Shown here one piece after another: positions 39,742 through 51,513 of a stretch of DNA of 64,000 nucleotides; within the stretch, counting starts at the first letter, position 1; every line of letters starts with the position of its first letter. This DNA comes from Spirodela intermedia (Eukaryota; Streptophyta; Magnoliopsida; Alismatales; Araceae): the NCBI GenBank assembly GCA_902729315.2, contig LR746266.1, positions 5,152,259-5,216,258 of the forward strand. Reading direction: 5' to 3'. Made by a program: the position numbers and the translations under genes. Below the pieces are notes generated by a model. It did no database searches, had not been told where the DNA came from, and saw nothing but the letters and a program-made list of their open reading frames with translations.

Positions 39742-42251
39742 GTCAAAAACTCGGTCCACCATCCCCATCCTCCTCGTGGGTATTCTTTTCCCCCATTTTT
39801 TCCCTCCGGCAAATCCGACACACTATGTGCGATGAGTCTGCTTCTGATCTCCGTCCGGCCAGCAACCTTCCTGGTTCTCTCCTCTCCCTCTCTGCTGGCG
39901 TCCCCATTGGCAATCAATTGTATTGGTTAGGATTATCATCATTATCGTCATCAATTACTATTATTCTTTGGAAGCTATGGACACCGGCGTTTGAACTCCG
40001 CTCCCGCCAGTTCCCTCGTGGAAGGCAGGCATTAATGGAAGCTCTGGCCCCCCCCGCCACCCGGTGCCATGCCCAGCAACGGGGCACTCACCGCTAGGAC
40101 TCCTCTATCGGCGTTCATCCCGGACGGCGCCGCCCTTCAACATCTGATGGAAAACCCCTAGCTTTTGTAATTAAATATCATAACCAACGTTTGGAAGTAG
40201 CGAACCGAACCGTTCAGTGGGTTCGTCCATCCTCCTGAGCCTTCTTCCTCCTCCTTTCTCGAACGGACCCGGCAGCCATGGCCGACACCCATGGCCCCGC
40301 ATCTCTTTCTTTACCCTCCGTCTCCTCTCAATAGGAAAAAGGGGGCTCCTTCCGCCTTTATCCTCTTCACTCCTACGCCTTCCGGAGCCGATCCATTGAT
40401 CTGCTCGCCTGCCTCTCTCTCTCCTCCACAAACTTCCGAAGCTGTGGGACCCACACCGCCGCCGCACCCCTCTCGGCTTCCCCACCGGAACTGCTAAGCT
40501 CCACCGCCGCTCTGGCGGCTCGTTCGTTTTATCTTCGGAAATAATAAAGAACAGGGCGATCGCCCTCCGCAGTCGCAGTCTGCATCACGTCGATTCAGCG
40601 GAAATACAAAATGTTTGATGACATTAAAGAAAACGGAAGCGACATCAAGTTGATTTCTCTCTTTAATAATCTCGGCTCTCGTCTCTTCTGCTGTTGTTTT
40701 CGATGAATCCAATTCCCCCTCAATTCTTCAACGAACCCCTTCAACCTTCCCCAATTTCCACCTTCCCCCTCTCTTTCAAGTTCTTATTTTTTTGGCCACC
40801 ATCGTCCATCCATGGGTCCATCCATGCCCATTAATCTATTCTTCTTTGAAAAACCTAATAGATCAACCAAACCCCCTCTCTTTTGTTCTAATATGTTCGG
40901 GCATCCCTCTCAGTTCGATTCACTCAAAGCCCACCAGTTCGCCCCTCGCAGCTCTCCCCGTGCCGTGCCGTGCCGTGGTCGTCTCCACCCGGCGCCCGGC
41001 GCCGGGGGGGTTCGTAACTTCAACCTGAGGAGATTGACGGGACGCCCTCGCGGTGCCCGGTGGGGTCACGGATGAGCGAATCGCCGCCACGGATTCAATT
41101 CCAGGGGCTTCCAGATTTATTCCTCTCGTGGAGATTGGAGCGGGCAACAGGGGGCCGCCCATTAGCGCCGGCACACGCCCGCGGGCGGAGCCCCCTCCGG
41201 CCAACCCACGTCGAGTTTCCCATCGACACGGCTGCAAAATAGGGGGCGTAGCGCTGTCCTCCATGGATTAGGGGGTGGGTAGCTAGCTGATGCCTGCTTG
41301 ATGCTGCCTACCGTCTGCCGGGCATCGGCATCCCCGGGGAGACTGGCTGCTGTTGTTGAGCCTCTGCGAGGAACAGATGAAAGAGGCCGACAGGAAAGCT
41401 TAGACTTTAGAGCCGACAAGAAGTAGGTCAGACAGATTTAGTTTCATAAAAGGAAAATTATGAACGCTCACACGAGCGAACACCATTTCCGGGATAGAAT
41501 TCGGGCCGGGCCCCACTAGCCCTTGTAAACACTTCAACCCGTTCCTGGGTTCTTTGGATAAGCCCAAATGCTGACCTCGGCCCAAACCTGAAGGTTGGCT
41601 CGGCTCACACCAGAGATATCTTGTAGACAGTCACATGGGGATGAAATCTCTATAATCTTAGTCTGCTTTTAAATTATACTTATCGAGCACATTATTCTCA
41701 GGGCATCATGAATTATCTTATCTCGAATATTTTGAATTAAGCTCATTGTTTGACTTTCTCACCCAAGAAAATTCAGGGACATGTCAACGGACAGGATTCA
41801 ACCCCAAACTAAGGAAGAAATATGGAAGAGATTTCATGGGATGAATCTCCTAGAAAAGGGCACATCTGAAGAGCTGTTGATAGAATCGTTCAGGGTTATG
41901 CGAGGACCCCAGCAGGAAAGAGGACCAGAACCCGATGATTTCTCTAAATCATTCATTGTTCAACATCGACGTGGAAGAAAACCCGCGTTTTCTGACCCAA
42001 TCAAGAACAATTTACAACCAAGAAAATTACTTTATTTTTCATGTATTTACTCGCGGCTCACCTCCAGATCGAACGATCTTTCTCGGTGCCGCCTGCAACC
42101 TTCTCAAAAGGGCTCCTGCTGATCGTCCCCGTGGTCACCGCTTGAGGACTTTTGTTATCAGTGCCCTGGATGAACCTGCGCTCCTGTAGGACAGAATATC
42201 AGCCAAGGTGGCATCCAGAATCTAGGAAATATTAAATCAAATAATATGGTT
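39742..42251. other. Intergenic region between SCL4 and receptor-like kinase, no recognised gene
   Basis: This contains the 3' ends of two convergent genes. A small GTGCC repeat is at about 40958-40976. An open frame at 41781-42122 (plus, about 113 codons) has ordinary composition but no motif I recognise and no splice partner. I see no clear transposon. Confidence 0.45.
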
Positions 42252-45222
42252 TTATCGGCCTACTGTTCGAAAAGGGAACTCGTCTCCTTCGAGCATGTGT
42301 ACAATTTGGCCCATCTTTGGGCGCTTCTGGGCATCGGCATCTACGCAGCGGAGGCATACCAGGATGACCCTCTTCAGTGCTCTTGGCGAGGGCTGCACTT
42401 CCATCAGTGGGTCCACCAATTCCTCTGCTCGTCGGCTTCCCACCATACCCTTGAACCATTCTACGAGGTTTACCTGAAGAGCCATCAGAAGGGTTTGATG
42501 ATCACTGCAGAGAGCATTACACAGACTCATTGGAATGAAGGAACTGGGTTACCTCTCCAGGAGGCCTACTGTAGTCAACTGGGCTCCTCCCAGAAATGAT
42601 TTCCATGAGAAGAACTCCAAAACTGTACACATCACTCCCCTCATTGAGCATACCAGTGCTAGCGTACTCGGGGGCAACATACCTGCACCAAAGTTGGAGA
42701 AGAATTACCCATCGATCAAGAGACCATGCCCAGTGCTTCCTGTCCAGATTTATTCGGAGAAGGAAGAGATTAAAGAAAAGCGGGTCGGTGAGAGCATACC
42801 CAAATGTCCCCATCACTCGTGTGGTCACATAGCTTGATCCTGATCCCAAGAGCTTGGCCAGCCCAAAGTCGGAAACTTTCGGATTCCACTTGTTATCCAA
42901 GAGTATGTTGCTAGACTTGACATCTCGATGCACAACCTTGGGCTCTAAACCTTCATGCAGGTATGCGATTCTGCAACGATATTCATCACGTTCATATGTA
43001 AAACTGTCAATGTGGGCTGTGAGGCCCCCATAAAACCTTAAGAGGGTATAACAACGGCTAAAGAACAAAGTTTACAATAATTGATTGAACTCATCAGTTG
43101 ACAAAGAGACAGATTTAAAGGTCAATCAAGGGCGGGCTGTTCTCTTTTTTGGCTGCGCCCTTTCTCTTATGCTGTGTTATTTGGTTATCTAGGAGGGGGA
43201 GAACTTTACACACAATTCACCATTCTCCCTCTATTCAAGGCCGCATTCCCAGGCACACCCAGGATGGTCTGTTCCAGACTACGTCAGATTTGCCCTTTTG
43301 ATAACTTGACGAAGAGGAAGAAACATACCCTTTGGCAGTTCCAATGGCAATTTTCATTCTAACATCCCAAGTCAAAGGGCTGACGGGTCCCACATCTCCA
43401 TGCAGCCATTGCTCCAGATTACCATTATCAATGAACTCGTACACAAGCATCCTGAGTGGAAAGAAAAAAGGTTTAAAAATGAGTTACAAAAAAAAATAAA
43501 ATCATTTCCACCATACAGCTAGTATAAATGAGTTCTACCTTTGACGTCCTTCTGCACAGTAGCCCACAAGCCCCACCAGATTCTTATGCCTCACCTTGCC
43601 GATTGCTTCAACCTCTACCTTGAATTCCTTTTCTGCTTGACCCCTGCAGCATGAATGATCGTTCAAGAATGGGTAATTCATATTTCATAAATCCTACATA
43701 TGTGGTAGAAACGAAGCGGGATGGCGTAGAAAGTGAAACTATACGCAATCGCTAGTGTCTGAAAAAAAATAAAATGATTTTAATGAGCTGGCACCGAGGC
43801 TCAATTTTATATTGCATAGTGCCAATAATATTCTAGAAAGTGATGCGTACGAGTGAAGACACTGATAGAAATTTCTGCTTTCTTCGAAACGGGGATCCTC
43901 TACAGCACAATGACTGATAGGACTACATAACTCCATTCTAGATCTGACTGCTCCTAAAATGGAAATCACATCAGATCGTGAAAGAATGACTTCCAACATC
44001 GCTTTCAAGCGCTAAAAAAGGAAAGCCTTCGATCTAGATGGTGACAAAGAAGGAAGAAAACGTCCGAAAGAGTTCTAAACAGAAAAAAAATACCAGGACG
44101 GCAATCTCTGGCAATGACGAATAAGAACTTCAAGACGTATGAGCTGAGAAGATCCCTGAGAATTGATATACTCTAAAAAAAACTGTGAAATAAATAAGAA
44201 CTAATCTCGATGGTAGATCTGTTCGGTTGACAGGATATCATTCTTAGAAAAGGAAAAAAAACAAGCCGGACGTGTCAAGTTGAATATGACGTCATGCCAG
44301 GCGAATGATCTCGCATATAGTTTTCCTATTTATTCGGCGGGATAAGTTATATTATGTAGCATTTTGTATCGAGGAATACTTAAATTTATGATACATAATT
44401 GGGCTATTTTATCCAAACCGAACGCAAGAAAAACGATTCAACTCCCTGCAGTCATCAATCTTAGTTCTCACGTCCGCTTTCTCCGTTCTAACATGTCCAG
44501 ATTAACAGTTAAAACATCGAAATCGCACAAGAATCAGACACAAAGCATGAACTGAAAATGGGAAGCTCCCATAGCCTTCCAATAATGCGTAAATAAAAAA
44601 AAAGAACACACATCGTTTTTGATGATTTTACAAACCTGTTGTCGAGTAGATTCTTTACAGCGACCACGGAGGAATCCGGGAGGATTCCCTTGTAGACAAT
44701 ACCATAGCCCCCCTCCCCCACAACGTTCTCTCTTCTGAAACATCCTGTTGCCGCCTCCAGCTCCGCCAGCGTGTACCAGCGTCCCCAGCCTATGTTGCTC
44801 ATCATCTCTGCCGATGACGTGGACGCGACTGAAGGCGATCCACCCGACGCCACCTTGCTTCCCTTCTCCGAACTCCGGTCACCAACCAAGCTCAAACCGT
44901 TCTCCTTCTCTCCCAGGACTTCCCCGGAGAACCTCTTGGCGGCGTCGATCTCACCGTTTCCTGTCTTCAGCACGGCGATCTCCTTGGTGACGGCCGGTGT
45001 TACGCCAGACGCGTGCTTCAATCGCATACGGCTCCATTGTGGCCTCTTGGATCTGCAGCTAGAACAAACTAGGAAGAGGATCAAGAGGAGGCCGCCGACG
45101 ACGAGGCCCCCGGTGCAGACACCCACCAGCACGGGGAACCTGAACCCGAGCAATGACGGCTGGTCACCAAGAAGTTTGCGGCCCAGTGCGCCGCCAGCGT
45201 ACGCCCGGCTAGCACCGCCCAT
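42252..45222 (-). CDS. Membrane receptor-like Ser/Thr protein kinase, At4g34500 type
   Basis: Six exons on the minus strand: 44636-45222, 43539-43643, 43329-43451, 42800-42970, 42553-42682 and 42252-42473, all in phase, about 445 residues (Arabidopsis At4g34500 about 437). A short N-terminus leads to a single membrane segment at about residues 30-53, then a juxtamembrane part with [10 protein letters not shown] and [18 protein letters not shown]. The kinase domain has the Gly loop [15 protein letters not shown] lysine, catalytic [16 protein letters not shown], activation segment [13 protein letters not shown] and [17 protein letters not shown]. All catalytic residues are present, so it should be an active kinase. 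There is no extracellular ligand domain; the family is plasma-membrane-bound with an almost wholly cytosolic protein. Ligand and substrate are unknown. The last residues (FPFRTVGR) end earlier than some relatives. Confidence 0.93.
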
Positions 45223-45350
45223 CGCCGGCGGGATCTACAGTCTCCCCCCGAAGCACGCCTCGCGCCAATGAGTCCTGGCTTCCTTGGCGTACGACGGGGT
45301 GACTGGAAGAGAAAGGTTGCAGTGGAAGTGAGCTTTAACGGGCAACGGCT

Positions 45351-45374
45351 GAGAGAGAGAGAGAGAGAGCGAGG
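45351..45374. repeat. (GA)n microsatellite in kinase 5' leader/promoter
   Basis: GA run about 130 bp upstream of the kinase ATG (reads CT on the gene's strand). Confidence 0.9.
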
Positions 45375-45619
45375 AGGGATAGAAAAAAATATAATTAGAA
45401 AAAGAAAAGCGTAGAACCAACAACAAATACCCCGTAATAGTCCGTCATTTACGACCTTTTTACAGCACTACCCCTAAGCACGCCCGATCTACTGACCCCG
45501 CGCCGAGAACAAGGGAATAAAAACATTCGCGCCTCGGTTGTGACTCGTCATTCCTCCCCGAGTCCCTCCGATCCATGCATACGACTCGGTGCCGCCGGCT
45601 CTCTTACCCACCCACCAAC

Positions 45620-45643
45620 CCTCTCTCTCTCTCTCTCTCTCTC
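45620..45643. repeat. (CT)n microsatellite
   Basis: CT run of about 24 bp in the divergent promoter region. Confidence 0.95.
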
Positions 45644-46643
45644 CACCTGCTCTGTACAGATGCGTAAGACTCTTCTCAAAAGTACGATTCCTTAGGTGGG
45701 TTTAGTTTTTGGTCAAAGGGGGACATACTCTACTAGAAAGCCGGCGGTCAAAAAAAAGGGGCACGCGCGGCGAACGAGAAAGCGCTGATTGGTAGAGCCG
45801 TAATAATTCCCCCTTCCAGGGGTGGCTCCCGTAGAGGTGGTAACCGAGCGTAGTAAAGAGTGGGAGGGGGGCATTTATAACTTTCTTGGCGGATGCGTGA
45901 GTTCCCTGAGGCGAGTGTCCTCAACACCGCCTTGGGCCCACCTTTCCATTTACATCCCTCCGTACGAACCCCACTGGGCCCCACTAGATTCAAATCTTCC
46001 CCTCCACCTCCCTGGGGCCCACAAACGATGGCCCACTAGCCAGCCATCAAGCGGTTGCTCATCGGTCGCCGTTACTTCGCGGCCGGCCAAACCCCCCCGG
46101 GGGGTTCCAATTTCCTGGCATTAAACTGAAGTTCTTGACCTCATATTTCATCTTGGTTCAGTGGGGCCCACAGATGAAATGCGCGGATCTTCTTGGCCTT
46201 TGCCGGCTTCAAGCCGACGCCTCGGTCGGGACATTTGGGCCGTACGGGTCATGTCCTCTTCAAGCCATCCGCGGTAATAATCCAAGCGGGTCGAGCCACG
46301 GCTGGGCCGCTCTCGAGGGCGCCAACCCACCCAACTTGATGTGGACCGGGCTGCTACCAAACCCATCTTGATTTCGAAGGCACGCCACTGCAGGGTGGCC
46401 CATTAAGGGAAGGGCCCACTAGCCCAGTCGGTATTAGGCGGCCCATGATAGTCGATGCTGACGTGTGCCGAAGATAAGGTTAAGACAACTCAATGTCGAC
46501 ACCGCGGAAAATCGGTGGGGCCACTCTTCTTCTTCTTCTTCTTCTTCCTGTTCTTGATCCTTATCGTCCAGGACCGAGATTTGTTGTTGGCCCCTTCTCC
46601 GGTCGGAGGGATTTCCATCGGAGCTGGCGAGCCGCCGACGATA

Positions 46644-49600
46644 ATGCTGCAGGGAGGAGTGAAGAAAAGGCAGCGCACCGGCAGCAGTGGCCGCCTCGCC
46701 TCCGCCGCGTCCGTCCCCGACCTCGCCGGCGCCCTCGCTGAGGACGCGAACGCGACGGCTTCGGCGCCGCCTAGTCCCGGGGGATTCAATGATCTGGCCA
46801 CCGCCGACGTCGTCCTGAGCCTCGAGCTGGACCTCGAGGCGCCTCTCTCTCCCTTTTCGCCGGATGCGGGGAGTATAGCCTCCTCTCCCCTTGCCGATCT
46901 AGCCCCTTCCCTCGATCTGTACCTCCACTCCGCTGTGTTGCGTCGTTCGCGCTACTTTGCAGCGCTCCTTTCCGACAGATGGCATCATATAGACCAGGAA
47001 GAGTGTCCGTCGGGGGAGAAGATTTCCCGTTTCATTCTGAAGGTTCCTCTCGCTTCTGGAACTCGTCACGGCCCATTCGATGCGCATGCTGCGGTGCTCA
47101 GGCTGCTCTATACGTTGGATTTCGCCTCATCCATTCTCACCGTGGCCGACGCTCTGGAGTTTCTCCATGTGGCGCTGGAGCTCTTGTTCGATGATTGTGT
47201 CCGCGCATGTGTCCGCTTCCTGGAGGCGGTTCCGTGGACAGAGGAGGAGGAGAAGATGATCCTCAATGTGATTCCGTACCTTCCGCAGGAGGAATCAAGT
47301 GACCTGGTCTCCAGGATTGTGCCGTCCATGGATGGAGGCAACTCGTCGGAGGAAATGCTGCACGGCTTAGTACTCTCTGCAATCCAGGCCCACCCGTCTG
47401 TGGCGTCCGTCAAGGCATTTGTGGCGAGGCTGCTTAGGGACTTCCCGTCTCGAGAATCTGTCAGGAGGGTGCTGGATAGGGCATTCTTGGCGAATCTAGA
47501 GACAGTTAAGGGCTTGCTCGCTGAGTATGCCAGCCCCGATTTTCGGACCACTAGTGACGATGACGAGACGGAGGCGATTCAAAGGTTGAACCTTCATGCA
47601 GCATTAGTAAGCACGAGGAAGCTGCTATGGTTAGTTGAGCGGATGATAGAGTTGAGGGTGGCTGACAACGCCGTCAGAGAGTGGAGCGAACAGGCACCGC
47701 TTGCAGTGGATCTGCAAAAAGCTTTCAAGGATGAAGCATGGAGGAACATAGCTCCTGGGTTGCCAGCATATGTGATGAGGTGCACTAGCCGTCTTGCCAA
47801 TGCTGTAGCTGCCGGGTCAATCCTAGCTGCCAGACAGGTAAATTGTCTTGTGTGGATTTTCATGCTTTTTTTTTTCTTTTCATTTCCACACATTTGTATG
47901 TACCAACGGTTACGTGCTGGTCCTGGATTGCAGATACTTCGGCGTTTCATCTGCCTTTTCCCAGTTATGTGGATATAACTGACTTCTTCCGTCCGTCTAT
48001 CTTTCATGTCGACCCTTTGATATGGATTTCACTCTACATCTTTGTTTTGTTGAAAATTCCGCTACATCCAGAGTGATCATTTCATAACATACTAATGTAA
48101 TTTTGGTGTTTATCTCTTTTGAATTATCGAGACTTGGGATAGATTAAATTGAAAATGGGTGATATCAATAGATACATGGGTGACCTGAAGTTTAAAAAAC
48201 AAGGTTGGGTTGTGTTTCTGGACTTTTTAAGGTAAAATTTGTTGCCCTCTCCACGAAAAAGTGGATACGAACTGATTTTTCAGAGTCTTGGGGAATGTGG
48301 AGTTTGCTGAGAAGATCCCATATTCTATTCTATCAATTGTTGATATGATGTCTTAAAGCACAAGTTTTTAGAGATGATATGCAGATTGATTTCCCAGAAA
48401 TAATGCGATATGTTCATTTCTTGTCTTTGATTGGGATGCGGATATGATGTACTGTTCTCTGCCTTCTGAGTCATCTTGATAACGTTGGCGGTTATACTCA
48501 AGTTGAAGGGTAACAAGAGAAAGTTTGCCATCAAGAGTAGATAGTCGCAGATGTCAAAGATTTTGAAGAGAAGTGAAAGTACGAACAAATATTAATAATA
48601 CATTCGTCGTTCAGTATTGAATTTATATTGATCATAATGCATTCTCAGAAAGACTGTGACTATGATGTTGAGTGCCAACAAAGTACGTATTCCACAAGTC
48701 CTGGGTATTATGTCACCGTTTAAGGTTTTTATGTGGTAGCAAGTGGGCCTTGGGGTGTATTTATTCCGTTTAATTTGATAAGCATTGTGATTAACCACGC
48801 TGTCAAGCCTTATCGTTCTTCAAATAAACTCTTTACTGATATTTCGATTCACTTTATCTTTGCTCTTCATTGCTAGTGGTAAAAAGAAACAGTTCAGGGA
48901 ATGAATGAATCCAATTATTACAAATAAATCCACTTTATAATGAGTCCCCCAGATCAATTGTTCTACGGCCGCAGTGCATGTTTATGACCCGGTGCACCTC
49001 AAACATAAGTAATCTTCATGACATGATGGCTACGAGATGTGTGTTGGGTGAATAGAAGTTAGGCCTTGTTTTATCGCCATGATACATCCTTAATTTGCCT
49101 TGTTTTGTCGCCATGATACATCCTTGATTTTTTTAATGTGATAGCATATATTTCAAGTTAAAGTCGCACCAGATATTTGAAACAACCTTTTTAGAGATGA
49201 GATTGATCAATTTTTCTTGGAGGGTGCATCCTTTGTGATCTATTCATCTTTTCTTGCTTGATCATTTCCCGATACATCCACTTGAAAACAGAGGACTCCT
49301 GCACTGACTCTCGTGTCATTGCTCGTGTACTAAATGTGCTGATGATTGTACAAGTATATTGCACACGTTATAGAATCTTATGCATTTGAGCAGTTTCAAG
49401 TTTTCCTAATGGTCCTGTTCTTCAGGTAAGGATGAGGCTTGTGAAGGATTGGCTTCCAGTGCTGAATGTCTGCAGAGATGTCGGCTCACCAATGCATTCT
49501 GGCCAGAAACTGCTCTACCAAGAACTGGAGGAAACATTTCTGCAGATCATCTCCACCCTACCAATATCTGATTCCCAGGAATTGCTGCAGCAGTGTCTTT

Positions 49601-49701
49601 GCTTCTCCACCCGCAATGTTGATTGCCCACACTTGCTCTCAGCTTTTAACACCTGGTTTCGACGGGCGAACCGACATCTGGGCGAGGAAAACGGCAGTTG
49701 A
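46644..49701 (+). CDS. BTB/POZ domain-containing protein, At1g63850/At3g05675 type
   Basis: Two exons, 46644-47837 and 49426-49701, separated by a 1.6-kb intron, give about 489 residues. The ATG at 46644 starts MLQGGVKKRQRTGSS, a basic N-terminus. A longer frame upstream has no ATG of family type. The BTB fold begins near residue 54 (TADVVLSLELD, then LYLHSAVLRRSRYFAALLSDRW), followed by a helical back region (ALEFLHVALELLFDDCVRACVRF) and a conserved C-terminal half with LPAYVMRCTSRLANAVAAG and, in exon 2, LVKDWLPVLNVC and FNTWFRRANRHL. In this plant family the BTB domain is thought to serve as a CUL3 E3-ligase adaptor; substrates are unknown. Exon 1 is GC-rich, exon 2 moderate. The acceptor CAG at 49423-49425 is directly followed by GTAAGG, which here is coding. 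Confidence 0.9.
49063..49130. repeat. Two tandem 34-bp units in BTB gene intron
   Basis: Two head-to-tail copies (49063-49096 and 49097-49130) share the core CGCCATGATACATCCTT and differ at only a few positions. Confidence 0.9.
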
Positions 49702-51054
49702 AAGCAGAATCCATACTCCATTCTGATTCTCAGTGATGGTTCATTCCAGTGGGTTCTTGGTGAGTTCAATCTACTGTGAATATGTAATTGAAAACCTGTA
49801 GTCACATGGGTATCCAACGAGAAAACTGCGCGTTTATGTTTCTCATCATCTGTAAACATGAATTCAGAGTCGCTGGTGTAAAACAATACACTGATTGTGC
49901 ACATATTTCCGGTGATTCTGAGTCAATGATGTCTGCCAATGTAAATTCTTTTTCCCACTATTAATAATAAGTTCAGGCTCCGCTGACTTACTGCTTTTAC
50001 TATGCTTCAATTATTGATTTTTCTTCTGTGTGAACATCAAGATGCTTCCTAGTCATTGCGATGAACTGGGTGAAGACACAATAATCTGAAGGTCGGTGAC
50101 TTATTCCGAAACATGTGAAACCTAGACAATCCATCTAGAGGTAAATATCACAGAGCACTGCGATTGTTAAGGTTATGGGTTTCGGTAAGCAGTTCATTGC
50201 ATAGCCACCCCAAGGACTTCTGTGTGCTGTTATAACTCAGGACCATAGATATGAGCTATATAGTTCATTAGAGTAGAGGGAATCATCTACAAGTTGGGAA
50301 AGATTAGGGTTCTCTGATGCTACTACTATTTTCCGATAGTTTTATTATTGAATTTTAGTCATCAGGATTTTTTTTCTTGAAAATTGTGGAAGTGCATAAG
50401 GAAATAAACCTCTTTTCAGAGAAATGAAAAATATTTACAGAGAAGGAAATTATAGTGAGGTAGGGTTATAAACCTCTTTGTTACCTCCAATGAGATGTTA
50501 ATAATCCTAGTTGGTGAGTCTAAGACCCTTTATTTCTCTCATAGAGAGAGAGAGAGGAGATATGGTTTTCTGCAAGAGAAACAATTGATTGTTTGGTTTA
50601 TATCTACAACTCTACCGATCACTCAAGGCAACGACATATTTTGCTTAATACATTATCATTAAGAATTCGCACATCACACAAATTAAGGATTTTCTCTAAC
50701 TAAAAATTTATGATATTTATTCTTTGTGCGTGTAATAATAAATATGCAAAAATATGATCACAATAATAATAGAAACTCAATTTTTAGATATTAGTGAGAG
50801 TAAATATATGAGAAATTACCAAGTTATTAGAAATTTTGATGAGAATAAGATTTTCACCAAATATCTCTAATTCATGTCTCAACAACCTTGAGATGACTTA
50901 CACACTAGAGAGTTAGCAATAAATTATTCTCTCATTTTATAAATACTTCACTTGTAATAAAAAGAAGAAGATAGACCAAGAAAAGAGAAAGAGAGTTGAT
51001 GAGAAGAAAAAATAGAATAAGAAAAGAGAAATTTTAGACATACATTTAAAGAGA
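49702..51054. other. 3' flank of BTB gene and start of AT-rich repeat region
   Basis: Ordinary 3' flanking sequence passes at about 50,300 into strongly AT-rich DNA that leads into the decayed copia element. A short GA run lies at about 50546-50556. I see no gene. Confidence 0.45.
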
Positions 51055-51513
51055 GTAAATACATGTCTTATTTATAGAAAAAGTAATAGTTCTCACAAAA
51101 GAAGACATTCTTGACTTATGTGGGGGCATGCCCACACAGAGGTGATTGTTTCAGTAAGGATGAAGTGACAATTGTAACACCACCCTTTACTCCTCTCACG
51201 TCCTCCGAATGAGTTACACAAGAAAAGATTCTTCACACATCTTTTGAACTTGACATAATAGATTGATATTGTCAACAAACTTTACCTCGACAATTATCAT
51301 TACTACATCTGGAGTTGGCACCTATCTATATTATAAGTTTGTTCAATAGTGGTACTGAACTCTTGGCCCACTAAGGCCCATTGTCTATCTCTCTCTCTTA
51401 TCTCTCCTCTCTCCTATATAGAAGTCATGTATTCTATCTTGAGGTTGTATGAATTTTAAGATTTTTTTTTCTTGTGTCAATAAAATTCTTCATTTTTTTA
51501 CAAGATATCAACA
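51055..51513 (-). repeat. Copia left flank, probable 3' LTR (decayed)
   Basis: The block at 51055-51245 resembles 60945-61225 (shared order TACATG..TATTTATAG, GACATTCTTGAC-like, GCCCACACA, then a Ser-like CTCTTCACA). The proposed element-side edge at 51513 reads TGTTGATATC on the minus strand, a usual copia LTR start. The part 51290-51513 has no obvious match in the other flank. Confidence 0.45.

Larger units (their letters stand above)
45223..46643. promoter_or_regulatory. Bidirectional promoter region with ten TGGGCC/GGCCCA motifs
   Basis: This region separates two divergent ATGs (45222 minus, 46644 plus). I count GGCCCA or its complement at 45933, 45975, 46016, 46030, 46165, 46236, 46303, 46397, 46413 and 46440. 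In plants such site II elements are bound by TCP factors and are common before housekeeping genes. They lie on the side of the BTB gene. GA and CT microsatellites lie nearer the kinase. Confidence 0.6.

Noticed and set aside
38698-39768. 356-codon minus-strand frame opposite SCL4
   Set aside because: Shadow of the GC-rich GRAS coding sequence; no start context or domain.
38982-40097. 371-codon plus-strand frame overlapping SCL4
   Set aside because: Alternative frame of the GRAS domain reading on into the 3' UTR; the conserved GRAS motifs are in the other frame.
41781-42122. 113-codon plus-strand frame between SCL4 and the kinase
   Set aside because: Considered as a retroelement fragment, but no reverse transcriptase, integrase or gag motif is visible and flanks show no LTR.
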